Shown here: one piece after another, positions 1 to 11,480 of the stretch
Layout of the letters: each line of letters opens with the position of its first letter
Position numbering within the stretch: position 1 is the first letter of the stretch
NCBI GenBank assembly: GCA_021442155.1
Contig: CM038215.1
Coordinates: 214,824,982-214,888,981 of the forward strand
Direction of reading: 5' to 3'
Origin: Cymbidium sinense
Lineage: Eukaryota > Streptophyta > Magnoliopsida > Asparagales > Orchidaceae
Length of the DNA: 64,000 nucleotides
Position numbers and translations under genes: made by a program
Notes under the pieces: model-generated
What the model saw: the letters and a program-made list of their open reading frames with translations, nothing else
The model's database searches: none
What the model was told of the DNA's origin: nothing

Positions 1-560
1 CCTAATTGGCCGTTTGACCCAAGTTGACTTAAATTAGCCTAAAAAGCCAAAGTAGGTCAAATCATAATTTGATTCAAATTGACTACAACCAATGGCTCAA
101 GCCCATCCCAAATTGATTATTGAACTTGACCAAAGCCATAATTGAGCTCAAGTTGACCAATTGATCAACTTGACCCAACTTAGCCCAATTTGACCTAAAT
201 GGTCAAATTAGCCAAAATCTAAATTAATTTCAAATTGAACCAAACCAAAACCTACAATCATTTCCAATTAGCTAATTAGACTTGACTCAACACCTAAGCT
301 AGCCCAATTTGGTTAAATTGGTCAAATTGGTGAACTTGACCCATTTGACCTATATGAATCCAAATGAACCATAATCAAATCCAAAGCAAATTGAACCAAA
401 TCAATGACACCACTTGGTCATTTGAACTTGACCCAACCTTTGTTTGAATTTGATGACCAATTTCAATTTGATCCAACCTAGATTCACAAGGTCAAATTGA
501 GCCAAACCAAACAAACTCCAAACCACTTGAAATTTGGGCTAACCACTTTTGACCCATTCC
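1..560. promoter_or_regulatory. Dense TTGAC(C/T) cluster in the LTR upstream part
   Basis: I count about 12 TTGAC words on the + strand, all followed by C or T, and about 4 GTCAA words in these 560 bases. About one in total would be expected by chance. TTGAC(C/T) is the core bound by WRKY transcription factors (W-box). The cluster is also present in the 3' LTR (about 18370-19380) and, reversed, in the M LTR (about 31630-32570). Weaker versions lie in the D LTRs (about 34140-34250, 40060-40570, 57120-57620). Whether it binds anything is inference; it may be only a degenerate short repeat. Confidence 0.35.
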
Positions 561-3454
561 AAATACCATAGCAAATAACCATTTTGCCCTTAAGTTTAGG
601 GAATCTTATGAGATAAGACACATGCACATTATGTTATTTTCTCCTCCTAGCCACTTGGGACCCAATCATAGGTCCACCATGGACTAACCATAGTGGTTGG
701 GTGACATGATCCATAGGGAGGTGAAATCACCTCCCCATTCCCATTGAAGGTTGCCAAACTGCCAAGGACAAGCACCTCCTCCCTTGGCAGCCACTCTCAC
801 TCCATCCTCCACTCAAGGGAAGCCAACACATATGATTCCCTGCCCAAACCGTGCTCCCATGATGACCCTTTGATCGAAGAATCCAAATTAACCATGGCCA
901 TCCGATCCGAGGAATGAGGGGGTATAACCCCTTCTCATTCTCACTCAAACTCAAAGACTCACCTCGATTGAACCCTAGAAGCTAAGGAGAGGAATCCTAG
1001 AGCCATTTCCAAGCCTTGCTAAGCTTTCCCAAATCTCCATTTTCAGTTTTACATGAAACCGAAATAGGGGAGGCCTCCCACATTTTCCATCTGCTCAAAT
1101 CTCAGCCAAAGTGCAATTAACTTTGTACACACCTTCTTTAGAGTGAGTCGAGAAAGAATGAATTCCATCTCACGAGGTGGAGTTAACAAGCACCTTCATA
1201 GCACCTTGGTCCTCCGCCAAATCAAAGTCAGGCTCAGCGGGGTTCATTTTTACCAAATGAAGCTTACTCAATTGTTGGAACTGCCGGTCATAGGCTTCGG
1301 TGAGATATGCCATTGAAACTGATCATAATGGCTTGTTCTTTTGTGAAAGAAATCTTCACATCATTTATTTTCCACCATTGGATTTGATTCATGCTTGCCC
1401 GAAGGTGTGGGATCATTTTCAACTCCATCCAAGCTTGGGTGAGCTCAGATCGAGCAGCCATTGATGGATGATAGCCATCCTTCATTGCTCGGGAGGAGAT
1501 AGATCATGGACCATCCATCCCGCGTGATTGGGATGAACGGTCCTGATTAAATTATGCTTAGCCCCCTCTATTTAATCCTTCAGAACCATAAGTTCGATCG
1601 TGGCCATTCAATCTTAGATCGGATGGTCCATGGAGATGCCATGTGCATTGCCATGTGAGTCAACACTCGAATGTGATAACTTAAATAGCAAATCTCATCA
1701 CACCACGTGGAAAGCGCACCCCATCAGCCACCACATGGCCCGACGGGATTAAGGCTCTAAATAGGGTTAATTAATTCCTTTTTAATCCTAAAAATTTCTA
1801 AATTCATAACTAAATGTATAAAAATCCAAAAAATACAAACTAGGCTCATTTTAAAGATATTTTAGTGCAGAATTCGGGAAAATTATCAATGATTGATTTT
1901 GAATAGTAAATTTAGCTTAATTAAGGTTTAATTATAAATGTAATTAACCTAATTACTCCCTAATTAATCATCAAATTGATGTCCAACTTTCTGTGAATGT
2001 TTAGAGGGATAACCTCTGCCTCCCCTATTTTTTGAGATTTTATTGGTTGCTTAATTTGGAAAATTAGTGGATTAAGTCCAAATCACTCTTCTAATATAAT
2101 TAGTGATAATTAAGCAAATGAACAATAAATTAATCAATCAATTGAGCTTGTTAACCCCTATTAATGATGATGAGGTCTAAGGAAATGGATTGGGTCTCCC
2201 TCTTCTAATCTATTTTCCTTAAAACTCTTGTAATCCCTTAAGTAATTAATTAGTTAACACCCATTAATTAATTAATTAACAAGATTAATTAAAAACACAA
2301 TTCATAATCTTAACCTTGACTAATTAATTAAGAAGATTTGGGGTTTAAGACTTGGATTCCTTTTGTTATCTCTTTCTCTAAGCCCATCTCACTTTGCTTG
2401 GTTAAAATTAATTAATACTTAATTAACTAATTAATGAACTTAATTAATCTAATTGAACCTAATTTTTCTTTCTAATCTTGGGTAGTTCTTTGGGTGTTCA
2501 ATAATTCAAAGTGAGATAATATTATGGTTAGCTCACATGTGAGAAAACCATAAAGAGTAATTAGCTCCTTAAATTAATTAACCATTGTAATTGCATTTAT
2601 TTCATTTGTAGAGCATTAAAATTTAATTTTCATGTGGTTGCATATCATATTACCACATAGTTATTTAATCAATTAACATAAGGTGATATAGGTAACTTTA
2701 ATTAATTCATTTAATTCATGCCTTAACCTAACCAAACCTTAAAATCAACTTAATTACTTTTTTATTGAACTAAAATTGACTCACACATGGGGAATTGGAT
2801 TAGGACTAGCAAACCTCTCTCATATTACCTAACTCAAATCAAACATAAAGATGAAATATCCTTAAAGAATTTTGGCTTTTTTTGAGTAGTTTATTTAGTA
2901 GGATTATCCTTAGGAATTAATTGGAATAAATAAAATTATATGCTTATGTTCATTTATTTACTTCTTTCCCTAGCATGCTAAATGTTGCTTGCCATATGTA
3001 ATCATGCATTCATTTCTTTTAAAATTAACAAAAATGAAATTATTTCTTTTATGTCAAATTGCATGTGTTGATTTAAATTAAATATGTGTGGCTATTATCA
3101 TTATTAAATCAAAAGTTATCTTCCAAAATGTATGAATCAACATTAACATGTGGAGTACTGCTAATTATAAATATCTATAAGTTGCATGTTTTGATAATCT
3201 CGAATATGCAATGTGAAGTTCTCTTTCCTTACCTTACATTGATTCATATAAGATTCACAAATGTATGGTTCATTTGAAAAGAACACAACATTTGTCTAAA
3301 TCTATTCCTATGGATCTCTATGTTAAGACTTAGGAAGAATTTCATATCACAAATGTAAATCATGTAATCAAATCAATATGATTCTTTGCATTGCTTCTTA
3401 TTCTTATGGGTTCTTTTTGCACATTTAATTGTATTTGAGAAAAATTGTATATTA

Positions 3455-3775
3455 GTCTGGGCATTCTGGGGCTGCGAGACTTTAAGTAGCTCTAAGTAGG
3501 TCTTGTATCTTATGCTCCAGGTATAGAAAATAATGGCACCGTACTCACTTAAAACTCTTAAACATGTGCATTTGTGATATGACCAATGAATAGAAACATG
3601 AATCAAATATAATTTTGCATGGGTTTTCTTTCTTATAGTTGCTTATACATTTACATGTATCTAAAAAGTGGTATATTAGTTTGACATCCAGCTGAGGCTT
3701 TAAGTAGCCCAGGTCTTGTACCTTACCCCTGTGAAAACAATAGTGCCGTACTCACTTAAAACTTTTATACATGTG
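3455..3775 (+). repeat. Duplicated segment with a small inverted repeat inside the P 5' LTR
   Basis: A block of about 110 bases (about 3455-3570) recurs at about 3680-3775. It holds the words ggctt, aagtag and gtaccttac and ends in cgtactcacttaaaac. The 3' LTR has the same pair at about 21436-21550 and 21665-21770. There the core reads gggctac, about ten bases, then gtagccc, a possible 7-base stem. One copy is seen reversed in M (about 30760-30870) and a diverged one in D3 (about 59583-59690). D1 and D2 seem to lack it. Confidence 0.55.
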
Positions 3776-4873
3776 AATGTGTATTTAGCTAATGGATGAA
3801 AAATCCTTCTAATCTATTAAAAAGGTATGCATTCATAATTCAATCAAAGAAAGTATTTAAACGCTAAATACACTTCCTTGCATATATCATGAAAGTATGC
3901 TCGAAATCTAAATTGTATGTATAGATATGCTTAGGATTTGTTCATATGCATGATATACATGAGGGAACAAAATGAATGAATATGTGTATGTGATAGTAAA
4001 TCATTCAATTAATCTTAAGATGTCTTTCTTATTGAATAAGTTTATTTAAACTAAGCTAAACTTAGACTTAAAAAAATATAATAAGCCATTCACTAAAGGA
4101 AATTCACTAATTAACTTGCTTTAGAAGTGACTTAAGGTAGGGATGAAGAGAGATTCCCTCTCTTCTCTTTATAACACTTAGTTATTAAGTGTAGGTATGA
4201 AACAAAAAAAAATAAAATCTTGAAATCAATTAAATTATTTAAAGAGAAATCATCCCCATATAAATTAAATCCCTCATACTTAGTAAATTGTAACTCTAAA
4301 GCTTAGTTAGGACAAGCTTTAATTCACACACATTAGACTAAGTCACCATTTCTAACTTTATGTTAGGGCGGTGCATGGTTCGATGTATGTTTGGTTTTGT
4401 GATGTATTATTTTAGGATGTTAGGTATGTATGTGCTTAGTCAAATATTCTATTTTGTAGGGGTTGTGCTTAAGGGGCCATCATAATAAAATATAAATGGT
4501 TCTTACTTGTACAGCCCTAAGCATAAAGTTAGGACAGCTTGGTTACCCCATGTGGGGTGCTAAGTCCAAGTTATTCATATAAATTCTTGGGTTGTATGGC
4601 GTGTTTAGCTAACATTTGTTTTACAAGTATAGGTAGATTTCTTTTAATGTAATATTGCATTAGGATTAGGATGAATTTTATGGGGAACTAAGATAATCAT
4701 TTGCTATAAGACCAAGTCTTATGTACCATGTAATGCCTTTGGAGCAACCACATCCAAATCAAGTCAAAAGGAAGAAAGAAATGGAGTAAATGTGAAAAGA
4801 AAGATGAAGAAATGATGAAGAATGAAGACCCCATAACATTCATCAATTGTAATTATTTTCTTGTGTAGAGTTG

Positions 4874-4880
4874 TATAAAT
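4874..4880 (+). promoter_or_regulatory. TATA-like box in P 5' LTR
   Basis: TATAAAT lies just downstream of the conserved gaagacccc block (about 4825). The same block followed by a TATA-like word is at the matching place in the LTRs at 22962, 38833, 44775, 47235 and 60351. It is the best candidate for the LTR core promoter; no start site can be read from sequence alone. Confidence 0.4.
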
Positions 4881-5558
4881 TTTTCTTCAGTTGTATGGAG
4901 CATCAACCTTTTTTTTGTGATTGCTTTATAAAATTATTTGATGATTTGTTTAGCTTGTGCATTAGAAAGAGCATGCCTTTTCATAGTTTCTTTATGATTG
5001 GTGATTGTTGTATGGCCTGGATGTGGTTAGACTCTTAGGATAAAAATAAATTTTCCATCCCATTAATGACTCATAACTAAACTTTTAAAGTAATTTATAA
5101 TCTCACATAAAAGCCTAGGTGTTATATCAAGATAATAAAATATTTAGCAACCCCTTTAGCTAGATGTTGTATATTGAAATATCACGCATACCATCTTATT
5201 TCACTCTTATTAAGAGAGAGATTCTATCTTTGCCAGATAGAATGGAATTAAGCTTTAAGAGCCTATGATGGAAGAATTCTTCTTTTCCTTTGATTTGACC
5301 CATGATCAACTTCTCATGCATTTAGGCATTCAAAATCCCATAGCTTGTGTCAAAACAAAGAGTCCCAAATTAAATAAACTTTGATAAAAGTTTACATTAG
5401 ATTTAAGTTATTATTAATACCCCTCATGCTCTAGTCTCTTAGGGAGTGAGATTAAGGACTTAGTTCTCTAATAATCTAGCCATCTTGCAAAACATAAGAC
5501 TTGCCTACATGGATTAAAACCATAGGATGAGTTGCTACCACTCATAATAAGTCCAACA

Positions 5559-5578
5559 TTTGATTCACTCTGGGGTGG
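5559..5578 (+). other. Decayed primer-binding-site region of P
   Basis: Immediately after the LTR end, tttgattcactctgggg matches the general form of the tRNA-Arg-complementary site of Tat/Ogre elements (TGGCGACTC then a G run). The better preserved version is at 48730 in element E. The first bases of the site are changed, so this copy would probably not prime. The assignment rests on position and on alignment with M and E. Confidence 0.45.
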
Positions 5579-6079
5579 TTCTCTCTCCATCTCTAGTACA
5601 TTGTTGTCTCTAAAGTGGACTTACATTTTGTGTGAGTCCGAGACTATCTTTCCTTTCGTTGGCACTTAGCTTGTTTCATTCATAAGCAAAGTTAGCCAAC
5701 ATCCTTTAGATTTTAGGACTCACTCCATGTAGGTCTTAAAACCCTTATTGGGTTCATGAGTAGGTGAAAATAAAATTTATCAATGAAGGGAGAGATCATA
5801 GAAAAATCTAGAACCTCCTTACCACTAGCTTGATGAGGTAAAGCTCATCATAAATTTAAGAGAGTAAATCATTTCATAAAATGACACTTTCCAAAAGCAC
5901 TCTTTCAATGTTCACATAAAAAATAATTTTGCACAAACTTTTTAAAGAGCACAAATTCATATAACCAACCTTCATCCAACAATCCCCATGATTATTACAT
6001 GAAGGTTCTTCTCAAAATCAAGATCAGAATCATATTTCCTATAATCACATTTTTGAAAATGGCCATATTCACTCAACAT
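5579..6079 (+). other. Leader of P between primer site and hairpin array
   Basis: Non-coding. It aligns with the reverse complement of about 27690-28040 in element M, for example the blocks around ccttattgggtt (about 5742) and actttccaaaagcactctt (about 5885). No reading frame or RNA gene is seen. Confidence 0.6.
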
Positions 6080-7175
6080 GTTTAAAGTTGTTGAATGATG
6101 AGTCTACTTTCAAATAAAACTACAACATGAGATTGAAACTTCACTTAATATAGTTTATATATATATTGAAGTTAGGGTTTCTCTCTCAATCACATGAAAG
6201 CAAGAAAGTTGTTAAATAGATTTCCTTTCTTTTAGAAATGAGTATAAATTTGACTTTCACTTAACATATTCAATTTGTTAAGTGAGGGTCTCATTTTGAA
6301 AATGCAAATTTGATTTTCACTTAACATATTCCATTTGTTAAGTGAGAATCTCACTTTCAAAACATAAATTTGACTTTCACTTGACACACTCAATTTGTTA
6401 AGTGAGGGTCTCATTTAATTTTTACTTAACATATTCCATTTGTTAAGTGAGAGCCCCACTTCTAGAAACATAAAATTGATCCTCACTTAACACATTCAAT
6501 GCGTTAAGTGAGGGCCTCATTTCCATGTCACATTTGACCTCGACTTAACATATCAAATTAAGTAGGAGTCCCATTTTCAAAACACAAGATAATCACATTT
6601 GGGCTTTCGCTTAAACATACCAAATTTATTAAGTGAGAGTCCCATTTTCAAAGAAAATCAAAACATACATCATTCACATTTGGGCTTTCACTTAACATAC
6701 CAAATTTTTTCAAGTTTTCAAAAAAAAAAAAATATACATCAATCACATTTGGCTTTTATTTAACATAAAATTTTTTAAGTGAAAGTTCAATTTTCAAGCA
6801 CAAATCAATGCGGCTTCTACTTGAAATATCAAATTTGTCGGGTAAGAAGCCCCATTTTCAAATCAACATTTTGCACATCACAAGCAAAGACATTCTACAA
6901 AAAAAAATTTTAAACATACAATCACAACCTCTTCTTAGCATACTCAAATTTTCTAAGTAGAGGTTCTTTCAAATCATCTATATTTTCAAACAAGATGCAC
7001 AAAACACAAATATCTCAAAAAAAAAAAAAAGATCTCTCCTCAAAATTTAGAGCCCAACCCAACCTATCTAAATCGGTTGAGTATGAGCTTTAATTTGAAA
7101 TCAAATGGCAAATACTCTTCTTAATATCAAAATCTCTCCATTGAACCCTACTTAACATATATGAATTATTGAGTG
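6080..7175 (+). repeat. Array of about 12 short inverted repeats (hairpin units) in P leader
   Basis: Each unit has the form cacttaaca, about 10 bases, then tgttaagtg, followed by a linker with agggtctcattt. Clear units begin at 6258, 6318 and 6378, exactly 60 bases apart. More diverged units begin near 6424, 6483, 6541, 6607, 6688, 6757, 6819, 6932 and 7148. Each could fold as a stem of 8-9 pairs. A matching array of about 15 units lies reversed in element M (26520-27690), so the array belongs to the family and predates both copies. It lies between the primer site and gag, where retroelements carry dimerisation and packaging signals; that role is only inference. Confidence 0.8.
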
Positions 7176-7511
7176 TGGGTTCAGCACTCTGAATTCTTAT
7201 GATTCTCTCAGGACAAATATTAAAGTAGAAATATGACTTAGATTACATTTCATCATATGTAAAGATACAGCACAGATAAGTTAGTACAGTCTTTATAGTC
7301 GGTATCCATGGCTTCACAGAAGTTTATTTTCACTTTCCCCTTTGGGATGGACTTGGCCTTGTTTCAGGCTAGCCTCCCTGAGACCAACTCCTCTCATCTG
7401 ATTTTCTTTGGATGAGGTTGTGAGGGAGCACGTGTTACTTGTGAGGGGGCAACCCTCACTACAGTTAGCAGGGATGAGTTGGATGGATAGAAGCCAATCA
7501 TCCGCATCAAT
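7176..7511 (+). other. Leader of P before the first reading frame
   Basis: No coding or RNA feature recognised. Composition becomes less AT-rich here, as it does in the coding part, so it may be decayed coding sequence continuous with the frame at 7512. Element M lacks this stretch: there the hairpin array joins gag directly. Confidence 0.4.
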
Positions 7512-8015
7512 ATGTCCTATGATTTTGAGTACCCTCTACTGAAGAGGAAAGCTGTAGTGGTTCCCACACCCCACTCTGAGATAGTTTTCACATCTGTCCA
7601 TCCAACTGTCCATACCATTGCTCCAGCAAGAGCTACTACCTCCTCTTTGGTTCTGAAGGGGAAGCGTATCTTGGCTTCTGAGATAGTCCCCTCAACTTAT
7701 GAGGTAGGTAGTAGCTCCTGCTCTGCTTTATTCACTCATATTCAATGCCGAAATAAAAATTACAAGATTAAGCATGGGCACGAGCTAGCAGAGCTTGGTG
7801 CATCTCATAGAGGGTTCTCCCGAGGGACTCTCCACTTCAACCGACAAGTTCTACCCCTCTTGGCATCGGATGGAGAGGAAGATCATAGGAGGATTGTTGT
7901 TTCTCCTCCACTAGCAATTTACTATGAGACACTAGGTAGGGAGCATAGGAACCCCTATGCTGGACTTAGAACCGTCTTATGCCAGGTTGGTAGAGCACAT
8001 ACGCTCAGAGTCTAA
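7512..8015 (+). pseudogene. Unidentified reading frame upstream of gag (possible ORF1 remnant)
   Basis: An open frame of 167 codons starting MSYDFEYPLLKRK and ending QVGRAHTLRV at a stop. I do not recognise a domain. It has basic and Ser/Thr-rich stretches and no membrane segment. After the stop the same kind of sequence seems to go on with shifts to about 8260, so the frame is probably a piece of a longer broken gene. Ogre elements carry an extra gene, ORF1, between the primer site and gag, and this lies in that place. That makes an ORF1 origin possible, but it does not resemble the transposon-protein domain found at the matching place in element E. Element M has lost the region. A chance open frame cannot be excluded. 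Confidence 0.35.
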
Positions 8016-8775
8016 CATCCTATTTAATCTATGATCATTGATCCCCAAGAGTGTCAGAGGTGTAATCCATAGGGAAAGAGCCATTGAGGCTCAAGCATCT
8101 ACTCATGCAGACAGGAAAGAATGACAGAGGTATGCTAGGCAGTCGGCAGCCTCTGCTCTGATGGATTTTCTCGATCGACCCCCCATTAGGGCTGATAATT
8201 CTAATAGGATTATTCTTACTGGAGTTACCTATCGCAAGCAGAGATCCCCTATTGAGGAGTAGTCGATGTTACCTTCACACCGCTCTCATTGTTATCCACC
8301 ATCACCCGTATAACTCCTTGCATCCACCACTCCCGCAAAGATCCAGAAGCCTCCATCCGGAGAAAGACCAGTCCATTTGGTGATTCTACTACGGCCAAAG
8401 GATCCCACTCCCTCCATCTACCTATTGAGGTGAGATGAGCTTTCGACCCACCACCCCACATAGTATGTGAAATTAGGATGGGTTGGGGCTCTCCCAGGAC
8501 ATCACTCCATTAGCGATGGCTTATCTTTTAGTGAGCATGACCCTCCCAGCTAACTCCGGTGATAGCTGTTAGATGTGAGTGACCACAGTCCCTCCACTGA
8601 TCATCCCAAAGTATTTTTGTCAGCACGATTTGACCATTCCTTGGATGAGGTCATAGACGCTTACTTTTTCTAGAAGAGGGAACTCTTAGGTAGCGATCAC
8701 ACATATTCTGAGGATGAGAGGGTAGTATTTTATTTTGATGAAGATGATCTTCTTGAGGATTCAGCTGGAGTCCAC
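8016..8775 (+). other. Decayed sequence before gag in P
   Basis: Probably former coding sequence. Short acidic and Ser/Pro-rich peptides are readable in changing frames, such as LGSDHTYSEDERVVFY just before the gag start. No frame is long and no domain is recognised. Confidence 0.35.
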
Positions 8776-10350
8776 ATGGTCAACACTAGGAGCTCCCTTC
8801 AGAGAGATCAGCATAGTCAGGAAGGTGTTATGGTTGAGGAAGTTGATGCCGTCCATTCAACCTAACACCTCCATTAACAGCTTAAATAGAAGGATGATCA
8901 GGTCAACCAAATGGAAAAGAGGATGTAAGACCTATTTGTAGCCCTCCATGCACTTGATCTTACCTCCAACATATAGGTAGTAAATCATCCCCGAGTTATG
9001 TCCTAGATCACCCAAGAGCACTTCTTGGTAGATCATGATAGTGGTAGCTTGCATAGAAGGTGGTGGTGGCCTCCATGCAAGAAAAATATCATGGTGGAGC
9101 AGCAAGTGAAGGATGTGTTGGCGCAAGCCTGAGGTGGCTCATCTATCCAAAGAGTAGACCCTACTTAGAGTAATTTGATGGTGTCCAATATCCTAAGGGT
9201 TTTGTGCCTCCTTCCTTCAAAATCTTTGATGGCAGTGAGAACCCTCGCCAGCACATAGAACATTTTAGGGCTAGATGTTGCAATGTCATTGGCAATAATG
9301 CTCTCTTATTTCACCCCTTTGTCGGTAGCTTGACAGACATCGCATTTGATTAGTACGCTGAACTACACAATAGTTCAGTGAAGATATTTGCTGAGTTGGA
9401 GCACCTCTTCATCAAAAGGTTTGCTGGAGCTCAGTAAAAAGTAATTATGGGTGATCTTGTTGTAGCTCAAGAATACTCTGATGAGTTACTTATTGATTAC
9501 ATTCTTAGATGATGCAATTTAAGTATGAAATACGAACCACAACTATTTGAATAGCATGCCATTGAAATTCTACTCAAGAATATCTATGGCCCAGTCGCCT
9601 TCATGCTTAAAGGGTTTACCATTAAGATATTTGAGAAATTAATTTTCAAAGTGTCTAACCTACAAGGAGAGGTCAAATAGTTACCTTTCCAAGATAAGTC
9701 AACCAAGCCAAGATCGTAGAAGGTATTTGAGAAGAAGCCGGTGGTTAGTAGTTGATGGAAGCAGCTGTTAGGGGTCTCAGAAGCCTTGAGCTCGGCTCTC
9801 TCACCTCCTTTGCCACCACCTCGGTCGTCATGCCAGCCACCTCAGTTGCCATAGTGGCCTCCATCGCTACTTCCTCATCAGTATCCTCATCAGCACCACC
9901 AGCAGAAGTATTCCTACTCACCACCAGGTAGCTACAATTTACCTACTCTTATTGACAAATTGAATAAAAAATATTCATTCAAGAGGGAGGTAGTTAGGAA
10001 GATATTTAAGAATCTCTTAAAGAAGCTTGATTTTCAATTACCAGAGCCTAGGAGGCTGGAGGAAGTGGGCTAGAGTCCAAATAATTGTTCCTACCACCAC
10101 ATTCTAGGACATATCTTAGAAGATTGCTTTACCTTTAAGGACTGGCTTGAGCATAGTTATAGTCAGATGCCATTGTCATCCCTAAGGATATCTACTAGAC
10201 CAACCCTCAAGTTCTGTTAGGGTAATCCTTAGGGATACATGCGATCTTCTCAAGACATAGAAAGGTTGGGATATCTCCCTATCCCGAAGCTTCAAGAAAA
10301 TCATCTCTAAGATCAAAAAATTACCCTTGTAGGTGCCTGAAGGTGCTTAA
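8776..10350 (+). pseudogene. gag: gag (capsid/nucleocapsid) pseudogene of P
   Basis: Gag builds the virus-like particle that packages element RNA in the cytoplasm. The start is set at the ATG of MVNTRS, a common gag beginning in plant Ty3/gypsy elements. A heptad-like stretch KDDQVNQMEKRM follows (about 8895). Next comes the retrotransposon gag domain: GFVPPSFKIFD is recognisable near 9200, then FDWYAELHNSS, then ELEHLFIKRF (about 9390-9420), then YGPVAFMLKGF (about 9585). Near 10090 is a zinc-knuckle-like remnant, CSYHHILGHILEDCF, which is not a full CCHC. The frame is broken by stops at 9552, 9678, 10071, 10218 and 10230, all TAG, and by shifts. A diverged copy is in M (24384-26501) and another begins in D3 (63490). 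Confidence 0.85.
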
Positions 10351-10415
10351 ACCTCAAACTCTAAGGAAAGGTTTGCAAGGATAACTTGAAGGTGGTAGAA
10401 GCGTGATAGCTCCAC

Positions 10416-11480
10416 TTGCGGGATAGAATAGTAGCTCAACCACCATCTAAGTCTAGAACTCCATCCACCATTACAACTACTTCTTCATCTACTAGCTCCT
10501 CTTCTGCCAGCAAGTGTGTTGTATCATTGGACAAGGGCACTAAACCCCTTTTCCCGCTTACATTATTAGATTTCTATCATGTACCTCCATCTAAGAAGAA
10601 ATCAATGAAAAAAGCTTTCACTTATATATTGTCCACTTCTGATACACTAGATTTTATTCCTCTCAAAAACTCTCCAAGTCTAATCAATAATAATAATTAT
10701 AGTTTCGATCACTCCTCTTCTTCTGATTTAGAAATTAATTTTCCATTCCTGAATCATTCAGGTTCACCCATTGAGAATGATTTGGAGTCATCCGACTCCG
10801 ATGATCCCACAGGAGAAGCTGTAGGTGAATGTGATGAGCAGGTAGAACATTCCATTAAACCATCTCAGGAAGTCATTGAAGTCAACCTCTGCAATGGTAA
10901 AGTTCTACCTCCTAGGATAGCACCTCAGGATAAGGGTAAACAAGTCATTAGTTCAAGTGATCAAGAAGCCCCTCCATAGGATGCTCCACTTATGGATATG
11001 CTTGTGAAGGACCAGCCTAGAATTGACTACAATGTCTTCGCTCACTTAAGAAAGTTTCCAGCTAAACTAAATATATATGATGTCCTTGTCTTATCTAAAG
11101 AGATGAGGGAGTCATTGATTAAAGCCCTTCTTGATCAGAAAATATGCTTTGGTCAGTTGACCGCTATTAGAGAGGAGGCATGTTATTCAAGAGAAGCTCA
11201 TGGAGTTACATTCCCCAATGAAGACCTTCTTTTGGGGACAAAGAGCACAATCATCCCCTACATCAGTGGACATGGGATTGGACTCTCCGGTGTTAGTTGA
11301 TCATCAGTGAATATTATGAGTCTAAAGACCCTTTGCCGAGGATTGAAATATCCAAACTCAGGAGATCGATGATGTTGAGGATTCAATGAACAAGATGAGA
11401 GGGCTTTAGGCTCTATAGTGCCATTAGATAGAAGAAGAAAGCCAAGTTCTACATAATTGATTCAAATACATATGTCACTG
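10416..11480 (+). pseudogene. pro: gag-pro linker and aspartic protease remnant of P
   Basis: The first 187 codons (10416-10979) form an acidic, Ser-rich linker of low complexity; the segment DFYHVPPSKKKSMKKAF is shared with M (about 25200-25260, reversed). After one stop a frame (10992-11300) has LRKFPAKLNIYDVLVLSKEM, the usual lead-in to the protease of this lineage, then NEDLLLG and YISGH. The catalytic Asp-Ser/Thr-Gly loop should be near 11290. There the frame ends at a TGA, and the neighbouring reading keeps only LVDH followed by VNIMSLKTL, so the active site is broken. The protease would release gag and the pol enzymes from the polyprotein. Identification rests on order and conserved words. 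Confidence 0.7.

Larger units (their letters stand above)
1..5558 (+). repeat. 5' LTR of element P, partial
   Basis: Aligned by eye to the 3' LTR from 18857 onward and to the inverted LTR of element M. The first 149 bases differ from the 3' LTR by about a dozen substitutions, all transitions, and one single-base indel. It keeps a segment (about 917-1751) missing from the 3' LTR. It lacks about 720 bases at its 3' end: sequence equivalent to about 23660-24380 is gone, and the LTR joins the primer-site region directly at about 5557. The left end is outside the window. It contains a TTGACC-rich part (1-560), an AT-rich part (1760-3050), a duplicated segment (3455-3775) and a conserved promoter-like block (4340-5030). 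Confidence 0.85.

Noticed and set aside
727..954. - strand frame in the P LTR, with a partner at 31191-31427 in M
   Set aside because: It is LTR sequence of higher G+C; the two peptides do not agree in frame, and nothing suggests a start, domain or conservation.
6232..6414. A - strand frame with a 20-residue repeat
   Set aside because: It is the hairpin array read in a frame left open because the unit is 60 bases long; it is not conserved as protein in M.
6080..7175. CRISPR-like array
   Set aside because: The sequence is a plant nuclear retrotransposon. The units are diverged inverted repeats without unique spacers.
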